From Henckelia pumila (lineage: Eukaryota > Streptophyta > Magnoliopsida > Lamiales > Gesneriaceae): a stretch of DNA of 64,000 bases. A model generated the notes under the pieces. It had not been told where the DNA came from, did not search any database, and was given only the letters and a program-made list of their open reading frames with translations. Shown here one piece after another: positions 10,586-22,603 of this stretch; the first letter of the stretch is position 1, and every line of letters begins with the position of its first letter. The stretch covers positions 96,056,151 through 96,120,150 of the forward strand of contig NC_133120.1 in the NCBI RefSeq assembly GCF_033568475.1, in the 5' to 3' direction. The position numbers and the translations under genes are program-made.

Positions 10586-13425
10586 TCAAAACAACTCAGG
10601 ATGGTCTTCACGCATCTTGTCCTCAAGCTCCCAAGTAGCTTCCTCAGTGCCTCGGCGCTGCCACTGAACTAAAACCAGAGGAATGATTTTGTTCTGCAAA
10701 ACCTTATCCTTATGATCCAGGATACGAATAGTTTTCTCAACATAGGTCAAATTCTTGCTCACCTGAACCTCAGACCGCTGCAGAATATGAGACTCATCCG
10801 CCACATACCGTCGCAACAGAGATACGTGGAACACGTCGTGAATACTGGAAAGATGCGGTGGCAAAGCTAGTCGATAAGCCAAATCGTCAATGCTCTCCAA
10901 GATCTCAAACGAACCGATAAACCTGGAAGACAACTTGCCCTAAGGCCAAATTTGAGAATTTTACGAAAAGGTGACACTCTCAGAAACACTTTCTCCCCGA
11001 CATCGAACTGCAAAGGCCTGCGCTTGGTGTTAGCATAGCTGGCCTGACGATCCTGTGCAGTTTTAATCCGTTTCTTGATCTGATCAACAATGTCTACCGC
11101 TTGCTGGATAAACTCCGGTCCCTCAGCCTGTCTCTCCCCCACTTCTTTCCAGAAAAGTGGAGTACGACAACGTAGTCCGTACAATGTCTCAAAAGGTGTC
11201 ATCTCAATGCTAGTATGATAGCTGTTGTTGTACGCGAACTCGATCAATGGCAAATGATCCTGCCAAGCTGAGCTAAAATCCATGACGCACGCTCTAAGCA
11301 TATCCTCCAAAGTACGGATAGTGCGCTCTGACTGACCATCAGTCTCCGGATGATAGGCAGTACTCAAACTGAGAGTAGTACCCATCGCACACTGAACACT
11401 CCCCCAGAATCTAAAAGTAAACCTGGGGTCCCGATCGCTGACAATGCTCACAGGCACTCCATGAAGTCGAACGATCTCCTGAATGTACAACCGAGTCATA
11501 CGATCCACATTGTACTCCCGGCTATAGGCAATGAAATGCGCTGACTTGGTGAGTCGGTCCACCACAACCCAGATAGCATCACAGTTTCTCAGGGATACCG
11601 GTAAATGGGTCACAAAGTCCATTGTGATAAACTCTCATTTCCATTCAGGAATAGGCAGACTGTGAAGCAATCCTCCAGGTCGTCGGTGCTCTGCCTTGAC
11701 CTGTTGACACACCAAATATCTCGAAACAAACTGATAAACACTGCGTTTCATTTCCTTCCACCAGAAATGAGTACGTAGATCCTTGTACATCTTGTTGCTC
11801 CCAGGATGAATACTCAACTTAGTGCGATGCGCCTGAGACAAAATCTCCTCTCGCAACTCTACATCCTGAGGAATCACAAGCCTACCAGACAAATACAGAA
11901 AGTCATCTGACTGATAATGAAATCCAGACGAGCTACCCTCGTTAGCTAGACGAGCTAAACGCTGGGTCTTCGAATCAGACATCTGAGCATCTCGAATCCG
12001 CGAATACAAAGCTGGTTCAGATAATATCGCAAACATCTGGATACTCTGCATACCTTTCTTATGCTTGAAAGTATATCCTGAAGTACAACAGTCACTGATC
12101 GCACTAGACATCGAACAAGTCTGAAGTGCAGATAGTCGCACCTTGCGACTCAAAGCATCAGCAGTGAGATTAGCAGCTCCCGGATGGTACTTAATCTCGC
12201 AATCAAAGTCCTTAAGCAAGTCCATCCAACGTATCTGCCTCATGTTCAACTCCGCCTGAGTGAACAAATACTTGAGACTCTTATGGTCGGTGAAGATCTC
12301 AAATTTCTCGCCATATAGATAATGACGCCAGATCTTCAAAGCGAACACAATGGCTGCCAATTCCAAATCATGGACAGGGTAGTTGTCCTCGTGAAGCTTC
12401 AGCTGTCTAGAAGCGTATGCGATCACATGCCCATTCTGAGTCAGGATACAACCTAACCCCTGAAGAGAAGCATCAGTGTACACCACATACCCTCCAGATC
12501 CTGGCGGTAATGCCAACACTGGCGCAGAAGTCAACCGCCGTCGAAGCTCACAGAAATTCTCCTCACACTCGGAGGACCACTCGAAATCCACACCCTTGCG
12601 GGTAAGCTGCGTCAAAGGTCGAGCTAAATGAGAGAAGTTCAGAATAAAGCGACGATAATACCCTGCTAGACCCAGAAAACTACGGATCTCAGCAACTGTC
12701 GTCGGTCGCGACCATTTAAGCACCGCCTCAATCTTGCTTAGATCAAAAGAAATCCCCTCCCTGGATATGATATGGCCAAGAAAGACCATTCAATCCATCC
12801 AGAACTCACACTTGCTCAGCTTGGCGTACAACTGCTCATCCCGAAGAGTCTGCAGTACCAACCGCAAGTGAGAAACATGATCTTCCGTATTATGCGAATA
12901 CACCAAGATGTCTTCAATGAAGACCACGAAAAACTTGTCCAAATACTTCCTGAAGACATCAGATCCATAAATAAAGCCGGCGCATTAGTCAAGCCAAATG
13001 GCATCACTATAAACTCGTAATGCCCATAGCGAGTACGAAATGCAGTATTGGCTACGTCCTGATCTCGGACTCTCAACTGATGATACCCAGATCTCAAGTC
13101 AATCTTGGAATAAACTGGAGTGCCCTGCAGCTGATCAAACAAGTCATCAATACGAGGCAAAGGATACTTGTTCTTCACAGTAACTCGATTTAGCTGCCGA
13201 TAGTCAATGCACAACCGCATAGACCCATTCTTCTTCTTTACAAAAAGAACAGGAGCTCCCCAAAGAGATACACTAGGACGAATGTACCCTTTGTCCAAAA
13301 GATTCTGTAGCTGATTCTTCAACTCATGCATCTCTGACGGAGCCAGACGATACGGTGCTTGCGAAATAGGCAAAGTACCCGACATCAACTCTATGCCAAA
13401 CTGGATGCAGAAGATCCGAAAACCC
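10586..13425 (-). mobile_element. Element A2 pol body (fossil)
   Basis: Reading leftward from about 13400: reverse transcriptase ([16 protein letters not shown]), RNase H with [11 protein letters not shown] (about 12780-12150), the integrase zinc-finger region and core (about 11900-11000; VDRLTKSAHF), and a chromodomain-like tail with QRRGTEEATWELE (about 10660-10586). It is closely related to the B-element pol on the other strand. The tail is typical of the Tekay/Del chromoviruses. The body is broken. Confidence 0.85.
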
Positions 13426-13621
13426 GAGTTGTTTTAATAAAGAGGAAGCTACTTGGGAGTTGGAGAGTCGGATGTTAGCCGAGCACCCCGAGTTGTTTTA
13501 AGATTTTGTACTCTGTTGTATCGAATGTATATTGTTCAGTTGTAATAAGAGCATTGATTTTGCGTACTATGTTTTCCTTAAAATATAATTTCGAGGATGA
13601 AATTTCTTAAGTGGGGGATAA

Positions 13622-14827
13622 TGTAGTGACCCGCAATTAATCAAGGTAATTAAGGAAATTAATTACTAAATTTTGCCTAAAATTATCCGAAGTGGATCGG
13701 AAGATCTGAAGCACAGATCGGAAGCTCCGATCGGGATCGGACGTTCCGTTGGACGATCGGACGCTCCGTTCGCGATCGGACGTTCCGATGAGGGATCGAA
13801 CGTTCCGATCGCCGTCTATAAATAAGGGGTCCGAGCCCTCATTCTGTGCACCGATTTCCCCTCCTTTCCTCTGGTTTTCGAACCTTCTTACTTAGATCTA
13901 CGGAGTTCTAAGCATCCTATTAGGAATCCGGAAGTTTTCTAGCGATCCCGGCGTCGTAGCGGAGGTGTGCCTAAGTTTTGAGGCGATTCTACACCAGCGG
14001 GCTGACGACGGACGAAGGTATAATTTGGCTTCCTAAAAATATTTAGGAGTATGCAATAGCTTAGTTAAGGCTTTTAGAGCGTTTATAGTGATGCATGGAC
14101 TTTTGCATGTGTAGACGCAGTAGAGCAAACTTGTAGGCTTTGGACCTAGACGGGTGTGCTAGGAGTTGACCTGCAGTGTTAGAGGTACGTAAGTACTGAC
14201 CGAGATAGCCGACATGATATTTATACATATGTGTGTGATGCATGATGTATGTTCTGTATTGGCTATGTTTTACTGTTTTTAGCACATGCAAACGTTTTTA
14301 CGGAGACTGCATCGGGTATGATGTGAGTCATGACAGTTTTCATCAGTCGAGGCGATTCTTCCTGAGGATTCGTGTCTTGGGAATATACGAGTACCACGCG
14401 GAGTCGCTCTCTTGCCCGGTACTGTGTATTTCAAGAGCCATGAGTAAAGTGATTTAACCCTGATTTTTAAAGTCATGTGCATGCTCATATTTGTATTTAT
14501 ATCATTTCTTCCGTATTGAGCATAGTCGCTCACGCCCTTTATGTTTCGTGTTTTGGGACACCTTGTGGCGAGTCAGGTCTGAGGCTGGACGGTCCCGGTG
14601 GTTCCCAGCAGGGTTGAGGTTGCTACCTTGCAGAGGTAGTTTGTTAGGGATTCTGATACCCTAATTTCGATTTGGTTGTATAAAGAATTATACACTGTTT
14701 CTATCGTCGGTTATATTCTGCCGATTGGATTTGTTGTATTTGGAATTATCCGCTATTTAACGCTTTAATTATTGTTGCTTGCGCTAATCACTCTGATTAG
14801 GTAGTGGATCCGGGTAGGGTCGCTACA
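13622..14827 (+). repeat. LTR of element B (left)
   Basis: Begins TGTAGTGACC and ends GGGTCGCTACA; 1,206 bp. U3 holds the palindrome array (about 13685-13812) just before TATAAATA (about 13820). A primer site TGGTATCAGAGC follows at 14833-14844. By eye it differs from the right LTR at roughly 30 positions (about 2.5 percent). Confidence 0.88.
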
Positions 14828-14902
14828 TTTATTGGTATCAGAGCGCATTGCAACTGGGAATTAGTAAAGCGAATTTTAAGAGTTGTCTGTTGTTATTGAC
14901 AG

Positions 14903-17900
14903 ATGGCAGATGATGATTACGAGAGTCAGGCTAGCGGTGGTCGTTGGGGTGATTCACCAAGGATACATCACCATAGACATCATCATGAGGATCATAGGCG
15001 TTTTAGTATGAACCGTTTTCTTCAGATGGCTCCTAAGCCATTGGTGGGTGGCGAGGCTCCTGCAGTTGCTGAGGACTGGTTGGAGCGTATGAAGAGTTGT
15101 TTTCGGGAGTATCAGTGTACTGAAGCCCAGAAGATGGAGACTTTAGCTTTTGTTCTAGAGGGAAATGCGAAGAGGTGGTGGAGAGCTACTTCTACTCCGT
15201 TTATTGCCGCCAGGGGTACCGCTACTTGGGCTGAGTTTAAGTCTTCCTTCGAGAAGCATTACTTTCCTCCAGCTTTGCGTCAAACGAAGGCGAGCGAGTT
15301 GCTGAGTTTGCGACAGGGTACTATGACCATTGATGAGTACCAGCATAAATTCTTTGAGCTTCTTTCTTTCAGTCCCCATATTGCGAGTAGCTCAGAGACG
15401 ATGCACGATCTATTTCTTCAAGGCCTTAACCCTGACATTCATCAGTTGGTTGTCGTGGGCAGAGAGAGGAACTTCGAGAATTTGGTGAACAATTGTCACC
15501 AGGCAGAGGACAGTCTGCAGAGTAACAGGGCTTTCGGATCTTCTGCATCCAAACCATCTAGCTCTTTGGGTCCAAGGGCCCAGTCTTTTAAGAGACAGGG
15601 TGGTACTTCTTCTTCTTCTTCCGGATCTGGCGGTGTTCATCGTTTTGGTGATTCACGATGTTGTCGTCAGTGCAAACGGAAGCATCACCCAGGACCGTGT
15701 CCTCATATCACTGGTGTTTGTTTTCAGTGCGGCCAGGAGGGTCACATGAAGAGAGATTGTCCCACTTTGGCCGGTACAGTGAGTGGTTCGGGGAGTGTTG
15801 GTGGTTATCAGACCACTATCTATCAGCCACCGCAGTATCAGCAGCAGCCTTCGCCGCAGCAGCGTCAGCAGTCGCAGCCATCGCAGCGACATCATTCTCA
15901 GTTTTCTTCGAGAGGACAGACATCGCGCCCGCGTGCTCAGGGGCAGGTGTTTGCGCTGAACCAGGAGCAGGCTCAGGCAGACAGTGAGAACATGATTGCA
16001 GGTACTTTTAGTTTGTGCGGTTTTCCTGCTTATCTTTTGATCGATACTGGTGCTTCGCATTCATTCATATCAGCTCGGTTTGTTAAGAGGCATAGATTAC
16101 CTTTTGTTTCCTTAGACGTCTTGTTAGAGGTTTCGACTCCGATAGGTCAGGAAGTCTTAGCTAAGCGTCTTGTTTTGGGTTGTATTTTGGGATTTGAGGG
16201 ACATCTGTTGAGCGCTAACCTGATGGTTTTAGCGATGGATGACTTTGATGGTATCATTGGGATTGATCTTCTGACTTCGTATCGAGCGGTAGTGGATTGC
16301 TACCAGAGATTTGTCCAGTTTCGCCCCGAGGCTGAGGATGCTTGGTATTTCTATGGTGAGGGAGCGCGACCCCCGATGCCAGTGGTTTTTGCTCTGAAAG
16401 CCCGACGTGCTTTAGAGTCTGGCGGGGAAGGCTACCTGATCTATGCGATTGATGCATCCTTAGAGGGTCCGAACATGGAGGAGATACCAGTAGTCAGTGA
16501 GTTCCCGGATGTGTTTCCCGACGAGATTCCAGGATTACCACCTGTGCGAGAGATCGAGTTTGGCATTGACTTGTTGCCAGGGACAGCGCCGATTTCCCGA
16601 GCACCGTACCGATTAGCTCCATCTGAGATGCGAGAGTTGCAGCAGCAGTTGCAGGATCTTCTTGATAAGGGCTACATTCGACCCAGTGTTTCACCTTGGG
16701 GAGCCCCGGTTCTATTCGTCAAGAAGAAGGATGGTTCGATGCGTTTGTGCATTGACTATCGTCAGTTGAACAAAGTGACAGTAAAGAACAAGTATCCTCT
16801 CCCGCGGATTGACGATCTGTTTGATCAATTGCAGGGTACTTCTGTCTATTCCAAGATCGACTTGCGTTCTGGGTATCATCAGTTGCGAGTTAGAGACGAG
16901 GATGTTTCGAAGACAGCATTTCGTACTCGATATGGGCACTATGAGTTCTTAGTGATGCCATTTGGTCTGACGAATGCTCCAGCTGTTTTCATGGATTTGA
17001 TGAACAGGGTTTTCCGAGAGCTCTTGGATAAGTTCGTTGTAGTGTTCATCGATGACATCCTTGTGTATTCTCGTAGCATGGATGAGCATGTCTTTCATCT
17101 TCGTACTATTTTACAGACCTTGCGAGAGCATCAGTTGTATGCTAAGCTCAGCAAGTGTGACTTCTGGATTGACCGAGTTGTGTTCCTTGGTCATGTCATT
17201 TCTAGAGATGGAGTATCAGTGGATCCTAGCAAGACAGAGGCTATTCTTAATTGGTCGCGCCCGACGACAGCATCTGAGATTCGTAGTTTCTTGGGTTTGG
17301 CCGGATACTACCGTCGATTCGTGGAGAATTTCTCTCAGATAGCCAGGCCTTTGACACAGTTGACGCGAAAGGATGTTTCTTTTGAGTGGTCTTCCGCGTG
17401 CGAAGACAGTTTTCGTGAGTTGAGACGTCGACTGACAACTGCTCCAGTGCTATCCTTGCCGACTGGATCTGGTGGTTTCGTAGTCCACACCGATGCTTCT
17501 CTTCAGAGTTTGGGGTGTGTGTTGACTCAAAATGGGCATGTGATTGTCTATGCCTCCAGGCAACTAAAGACTCACGAGGGGAATTATCCCGTACATGATC
17601 TAGAGCTTGCAGCCATTGTCTTTGCTCTGAAGATATGGCGTCATTATTTGTACGGTGAACGATTCCAAATTTTTACTGATCATAAGAGTTTGAAGTACCT
17701 GTTCACTCAGGCAGAGTTGAACATGCGACAGCGCCGTTGGATGGACTTGCTGAAGGACTATGATTGCGAAATCAATTACCATCCAGGATCTTCTAATCCG
17801 GTTGCTGATGCGCTTAGTCGCAAGATTTATTTGAGTTCCCTTCGTACCAGTGCAGTGTCACGAATGGTCGAAGAGTGTTGTTCCTTGGGTTTCACTTTCC

Positions 17901-19376
17901 GTCATAGGAAGGAACAACAGGGAGTTCGTGTTGCGTCTGTGCTTGCCGAGCCATCCTTGTATAGAAGTATTCGTGAGGCACAGGGTGTTGATCCCAAGAT
18001 GCAGAAATTAGCCCGATTCACTGAGGGTGAGAATTCAGCTGGTTTCCATTTTCAGGCGGATGGTTTGTTGTGTCTTTCTGGCCGTGTGGTTGTGCCTGAT
18101 GATTCCACACTAAGAGACGAGATCTTATCGCAAGCTCATCATAGTAGGTTCTCAGTACATCCTGGCAGCATGAAAATGTACAAGGATCTACGTACTCGAT
18201 TTTGGTGGAAAGGAATGAAGCGCAGCGTTTATCAGTTCGTGTCCCGATGCCTTGTGTGTCAGCAGGTCAAGGCAGAGTATCGTCGACCCGGAGGTCTACT
18301 TCACAATCTCGATATTCCTGAGTGGAAGTGGGAGCATGTGACGATGGACTTTGTCACCCACTTGCCTATGTCTTCCAGGAATTGCAACGCGATTTGGGTT
18401 GTTGTTGACCGATTGTCGAAATCCGCGCATTTCTTACCATATAACCGGGATTTCACCTTCGACAGGACGGCTGTATGTGCAAGAAATTGTCCGTTTGCAT
18501 GGTATTTCACTGAGTATTGTGAGCGACAGAGATCCTCGTTTCACCTCAAGATTTTGGGGGAGTTTTCAGCGTGCTCTTGGTACCACTTTGAGTTTGAGCA
18601 CAGCGTATCATCCAGAGACTTATGGACAATCGGAGAGGACTATCCGTACTCTCGAGAACATGCTTCGAGCTACCGTAATGGATTTTGGCCCAGCATGGCA
18701 TGATCATTTGTCATTGGTGGAGTTCGCTTATAACAATAGCTACCATAGCAGCATTGGCATGGCACCATTTGAGGCTCTTTATGGACGTCGTTGTCGTACA
18801 CCTTTGTTTTGGGACGAGGTTGGTGAGCGGCAGGTGGAGGGTCCTCAGATGATTCAGCAGATGACTGATGCAGTAGAATTGATCCGACGCAGGATTAAGG
18901 CATCCCAGGATCGACAGGCTAGCTACGCGAACACTCACCGCAGGCCACTTCATTTTGAAGAAGGAGAGTATGTATTCTTGCGTGTATCACCTTTCCGGAA
19001 GGTGATGAGGTTCGGTCTCAAGGGTAAGTTGTCACCAAGATTTATTGGTCCTTTCGAGATTCTCGAGAAAGTTGGAGACGTGGCTTATCGTCTAGCCTTG
19101 CCACCAAATCTTTCGGAGATCCATGATGTGTTTCACGTGTCTTTGTTGAGACAGTACGTGGCGGATCAGTCCCACATCTTGCGTCCGATTGAGGTGCAAC
19201 TAGACCACGATTTGACATATGTGGAGAAACCTCTCAGGATTCTCGACAGGAAGGACAAGGTGCTTCGTAACAAGCGCATACCGTTGGTGATGGTACAGTG
19301 GCAACGCAGAGGTACAGAGGAAGCTACTTGGGAGTTGGAGAGTCGGATGTTAGCCGAGCACCCCGAGTTGTTTTAA
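14903..19376 (+). mobile_element. Element B gag-pol body (fossil, nearly whole)
   Basis: Parts in order: gag capsid region (about 14990-15560), CCHC zinc knuckle [14 protein letters not shown] (about 15719-15760), glutamine-rich linker, aspartic protease with [10 protein letters not shown] (about 16036-16070), reverse transcriptase with [10 protein letters not shown] (about 16600-17130), RNase H with [11 protein letters not shown] (about 17480-17830), integrase (about 18080-18960), and a chromodomain-like tail with TEEATWELE (about 19310-19376). All lie on one long gag-pol, as is usual for Tekay chromoviruses. It looks close to whole, with about one break. Confidence 0.9.
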
Positions 19377-19496
19377 GATTTTGTACTCTGTTGTATCGAA
19401 TGTATATTGTTCAGTTGTAATAAGAGCATTGATTTTGCGTACTATGTTTTCCTTAAAATGTAATTTCGAGGACGAAATTTCTTAAGTGGGGGAGAA

Positions 19497-20700
19497 TGTA
19501 GTGACCCGCAATTAATCAAGGTAATTAAGGAAATTAATTACTAAATTTTGCCTAAAATTATCCGAAGTGGATCGGAAGCTCCGAAGCACAGATCGGAAGC
19601 TCTGATCGGGATCGGACGTTCCGTTGGACGATCGGGCGCTCCGTTCGCGATCGGACGTTCCGATGAGGGATCGGACGTTCCGATCGCCGTCTATAAATAA
19701 GGGGTCCGAGCCCTCATTCTGTGCACCGATTTCCCCTCCTTTCCTCTGGTTTTCGAACCTTCTTAATTAGATCTACGGAGTTCTAGACATATTGGGAATC
19801 CGAAAGTTGCCTAGCGATCCCGGCGTCGTAGCGGAGGTGTGCCTAAGTTTTGAGGCGATTCTACACCAGCGGACTGACGACGGACGAATGTATAATTTGG
19901 CTTCCTAAAAATATTTAGGAGTATGCAATAGCTTAGTTAAGGCTTTTAGAGCGTTTATAGTGATGCATGGACTTTTGCATGTGTAGACGCAGTAGAGCAG
20001 ACTTGTAGGCTTTGGACCTAGACGGGTGTGCTAGGAGTTGACCTGCAGTGTTAGAGGTACGTAAGTACTGACCGAGATAGCCGGCATGATATTTATACAT
20101 ATGTGTGTGATGCATGATGTATGTGCTGTATTGGCTATGTTTTACTGTTTTTAGCACATGCAAACGTTTTTACGGAGACTGCATCGGGTATGATGTGAGT
20201 CATGACAGTTTCCATCAGTCGAGGCGATTCTTCCTGAGGATTCGTGTCTTGGGAATATACGAGTACCACGCGGAGTCGCTCTCTTGCCCGGTACTGTGTA
20301 TTCCAGGCGCCATGAGTAAAGTGATTTAACCCTGATTTTTAAAGTCATGTGCATGCTCATATTTGTATTTATATCATTGCTTTCGTATTGAGCATAGTCG
20401 CTCACGCCCTTTATGTTTCGTGTTTTGGGACACCTTGTGGCGAGTCAGATCTGAGGCTGGACGGTCCCGGTGGTTTCCAGCAGGGTTGAGGTTGCTACCT
20501 TGCAGAGGTAGTTTGTTAGGGATTCTGATACCCTAATTTTGATTTGGTTGTATAAAGAATTATACACTGTTTCTATCGTCGGTTGTATTCTACCGATTGG
20601 ATTTGTTGTACTTTGGAATTATCCGCTATTTAACGCTTTAATTATTGTTGTTTGCGCTAATCACTCTGATTAGGTAGTGGATCCGGGTAGGGTCGCTACA
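19497..20700 (+). repeat. 3' LTR of element B (right)
   Basis: 1,204 bp, same ends as the left copy, preceded by the purine tract AAGTGGGGGAGAA. The U3 palindrome array is at about 19565-19690. It is directly followed by A2 gag sequence in the opposite orientation. Confidence 0.88.
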
Positions 20701-21218
20701 TTATACTTCATCTCGGAGTTGTCGGCAATCTCGGGGCAATAGGATAGCAGATCAAAGAACTTCTGCTGATACTCATCAATAGACATGGCTCCCTGTCGCA
20801 GACTCAGTAGCTCGCCCGCTTTCGACTGACGGAGTGCAGGAGGAAAATACAGCTTCTGAAAAGCTGTGCGGAACTCGGCCCAGGTGGCCACTCCTCTCGC
20901 CGCAACAAAAGGTGCAGAAGTAAACCTCCACCACCTGCGCGCACGTCCATCCAGAAGATAACCAAGGGTCTCCATCTTCTGCTCCTCGGTGCATTGAAAA
21001 GTCTGAAAAGTCGTCTCCATGCGGTCTAACCAGTTCTCCGCATCCTCCGGAGACTCACCTCCAACCAAGGGCTTAGGCCCCATCTGCAAGAATCGACGTA
21101 CACTGAAACGGTCCTCATCTCGATGACGATGGCGGAGTTCCCGACGAGGCTCCCGGTCGGCATCACCCCAACGCCCACCAATACTGCCATGAGAACTCTG
21201 GTCATCACGATCTGTCAT
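20701..21218 (-). mobile_element. Element A2 gag fragment (fossil)
   Basis: Minus-strand gag beginning at 21218 with MTDRDDQSSHGSIGGRW, followed by [15 protein letters not shown] and the capsid region up to the border with element B. It is nearly the same protein as the A1 gag at 1-749, which confirms that A1 and A2 are one family. Confidence 0.85.
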
Positions 21219-21294
21219 CTACAAAATTAACCTAACGGTTATCTTATGTAGAATCTGAATCCCAAGAATATTTTGCATGCTCTGATACCATAAA

Positions 21295-22598
21295 TGTAGT
21301 GACCCTTACCTGGATCACCTACTAAACAGAACTTAGGCATGCAATTAACTTAATTAAATGGATATCAGAATAAAACTGCGAAAACCATAAACATTATACA
21401 ATCTCAAGGCAAGGAATCTGTAAATACCCAAATATAATACAACTCAATCGAACAGTTGTATCAATCCAATAACAACAGAATAAAACATAGGCAAAGCTCC
21501 AGCTGACCAACCACTGCCTAGCCCCTCTTGGATCCACCCGGCTCGTCCAATCGCAAACCTGCCCCATGGAATAGGGTGTCCAGAAACACAGAGTACGAGA
21601 CGTGAGCATAAAACGCTCAGCACGAGAGTATGAGTATACATGCATGCAAAGTGAACTCCCTATAAACTCGAGGTCAAGGATCAGATAACAGAGACAGACC
21701 GGGCCCTGGTATGTAGCACGTTGTGCCGTCGCTTGAGGAGGTGGCTCCCATACCATAATACCAGTGGATTTACCGGACCCAAAGCCATGGAAGTCCATCC
21801 ACTAACAGGATAGGGTACAACCCTACTAATAGACATCTCGAAGGAGATAGCTCAGTATTCAATGAATGCAGCATAAATCAATGACATATAAACCATGCAG
21901 TCACATAATACATGCATACTCAGTCAGGATATCTCGAACAGTACTTTCGTACCTCAAATCAGTGCAAGCTCTACCAACTCTAGATTCACGCCTATAGTCT
22001 GCTCTACACTGTCAAATGATACTACTATCATTATAGTGCTCTAAAAGCCTTAACTAAGCTATTGCATACTCCTAAATATTTATAGGAAGCAAAAGCTATA
22101 CATTCGTCCGTCGTTAGCCCTTTGATGTCGATGCCTCCAGAACTTGGGCACAACTCCGCTACGACTATCAAACGCCTTGCCAACCCCCGGGTCAAGCCTA
22201 TGAAGACTAGAACTACTCAAATATGCCTGGAATAGAGAGGGATTCTCGGAATTGGCAATTGAAAATGAAGCCTCGGCCTTCTATTTATAGACCTCGATCG
22301 GAACTTCCGATCTTCGATCGGAACGTCCGATCCTGCCATCGGAGCTTCCGAGGATCCTTATCTGCCACGTGTCAAAATATCACTGGTTGACTTCGGATAG
22401 GGGCGATCGGAGCTTCCGATCCTGCTATATGTCATGTCTGACGTAATACCATCGGAGCTTCCGATCCTGCATCGGAGATTCCGATCTCGATCGAAACGTC
22501 CGATCCTGCATCGGAGCTTCCGATCCGTCCGGTACCCAATCTATTTAATTAGTGTTGATTAATTTCTTAATCACTGATTTCGGATACGGGCTACTACA
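21295..22598 (-). repeat. 5' LTR of element A2
   Basis: 1,304 bp, from TGTAGTGACC to GGGCTACTACA, with TGGAA immediately outside. The primer site is at plus-strand 21279-21290. The palindromic U3 array spans about 22295-22530. Confidence 0.9.
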
Positions 22599-22603
22599 TG
22601 GAA

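Larger units (their letters stand above)
13437..20700 (+). mobile_element. Ty3/gypsy chromovirus-type element B inside A2, tandem-type structure (fossil)
   Basis: Order on the plus strand: a short piece of pol 3' end with its purine tract (13437-13621), LTR (13622-14827), primer site (14833-14844), gag-pol (14903-19376), purine tract, LTR (19497-20700). The left LTR has internal sequence on both sides, so this is not a simple single copy: it looks like part of a head-to-tail array sharing one LTR, or the product of recombination between copies. The right LTR abuts A2 gag, which shows nesting. B is a sister family of A: the LTR ends, TATA region and R/U5 motifs are shared. Confidence 0.85.
9182..22598 (-). 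mobile_element. Ty3/gypsy chromovirus-type element A2, complete insertion with TSD (fossil)
   Basis: Both LTRs are present (3' LTR 9182-10451, 5' LTR 21295-22598), and the host bases TGGAA occur exactly at 9177-9181 and 22599-22603. This is a perfect 5-bp target duplication and proves the two halves are one insertion. Parts, leftward: 5' LTR, tRNA-Met primer site (plus-strand 21279-21290), gag (from 21218), then the B insertion (13437-20700), then pol (about 13400-10586) and the purine tract (10452-10465). The coding body is incomplete and broken (several breaks). Counted by eye, the LTRs differ at about 2-3 percent of positions. That is on the order of one million years at the rate commonly used for plant LTRs. 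Confidence 0.9.

Noticed and set aside
14833-14844. Possible tRNA gene (TGGTATCAGAGC and similar strings also at 809-820, 21279-21290 and 38391)
   Set aside because: These are short complements of the initiator tRNA-Met 3' end used as primer sites; no cloverleaf surrounds them.
15410-16060. Minus-strand open frames opposite element B gag
   Set aside because: Shadow frames of a GC-rich, glutamine-repeat part of gag; no family resemblance.
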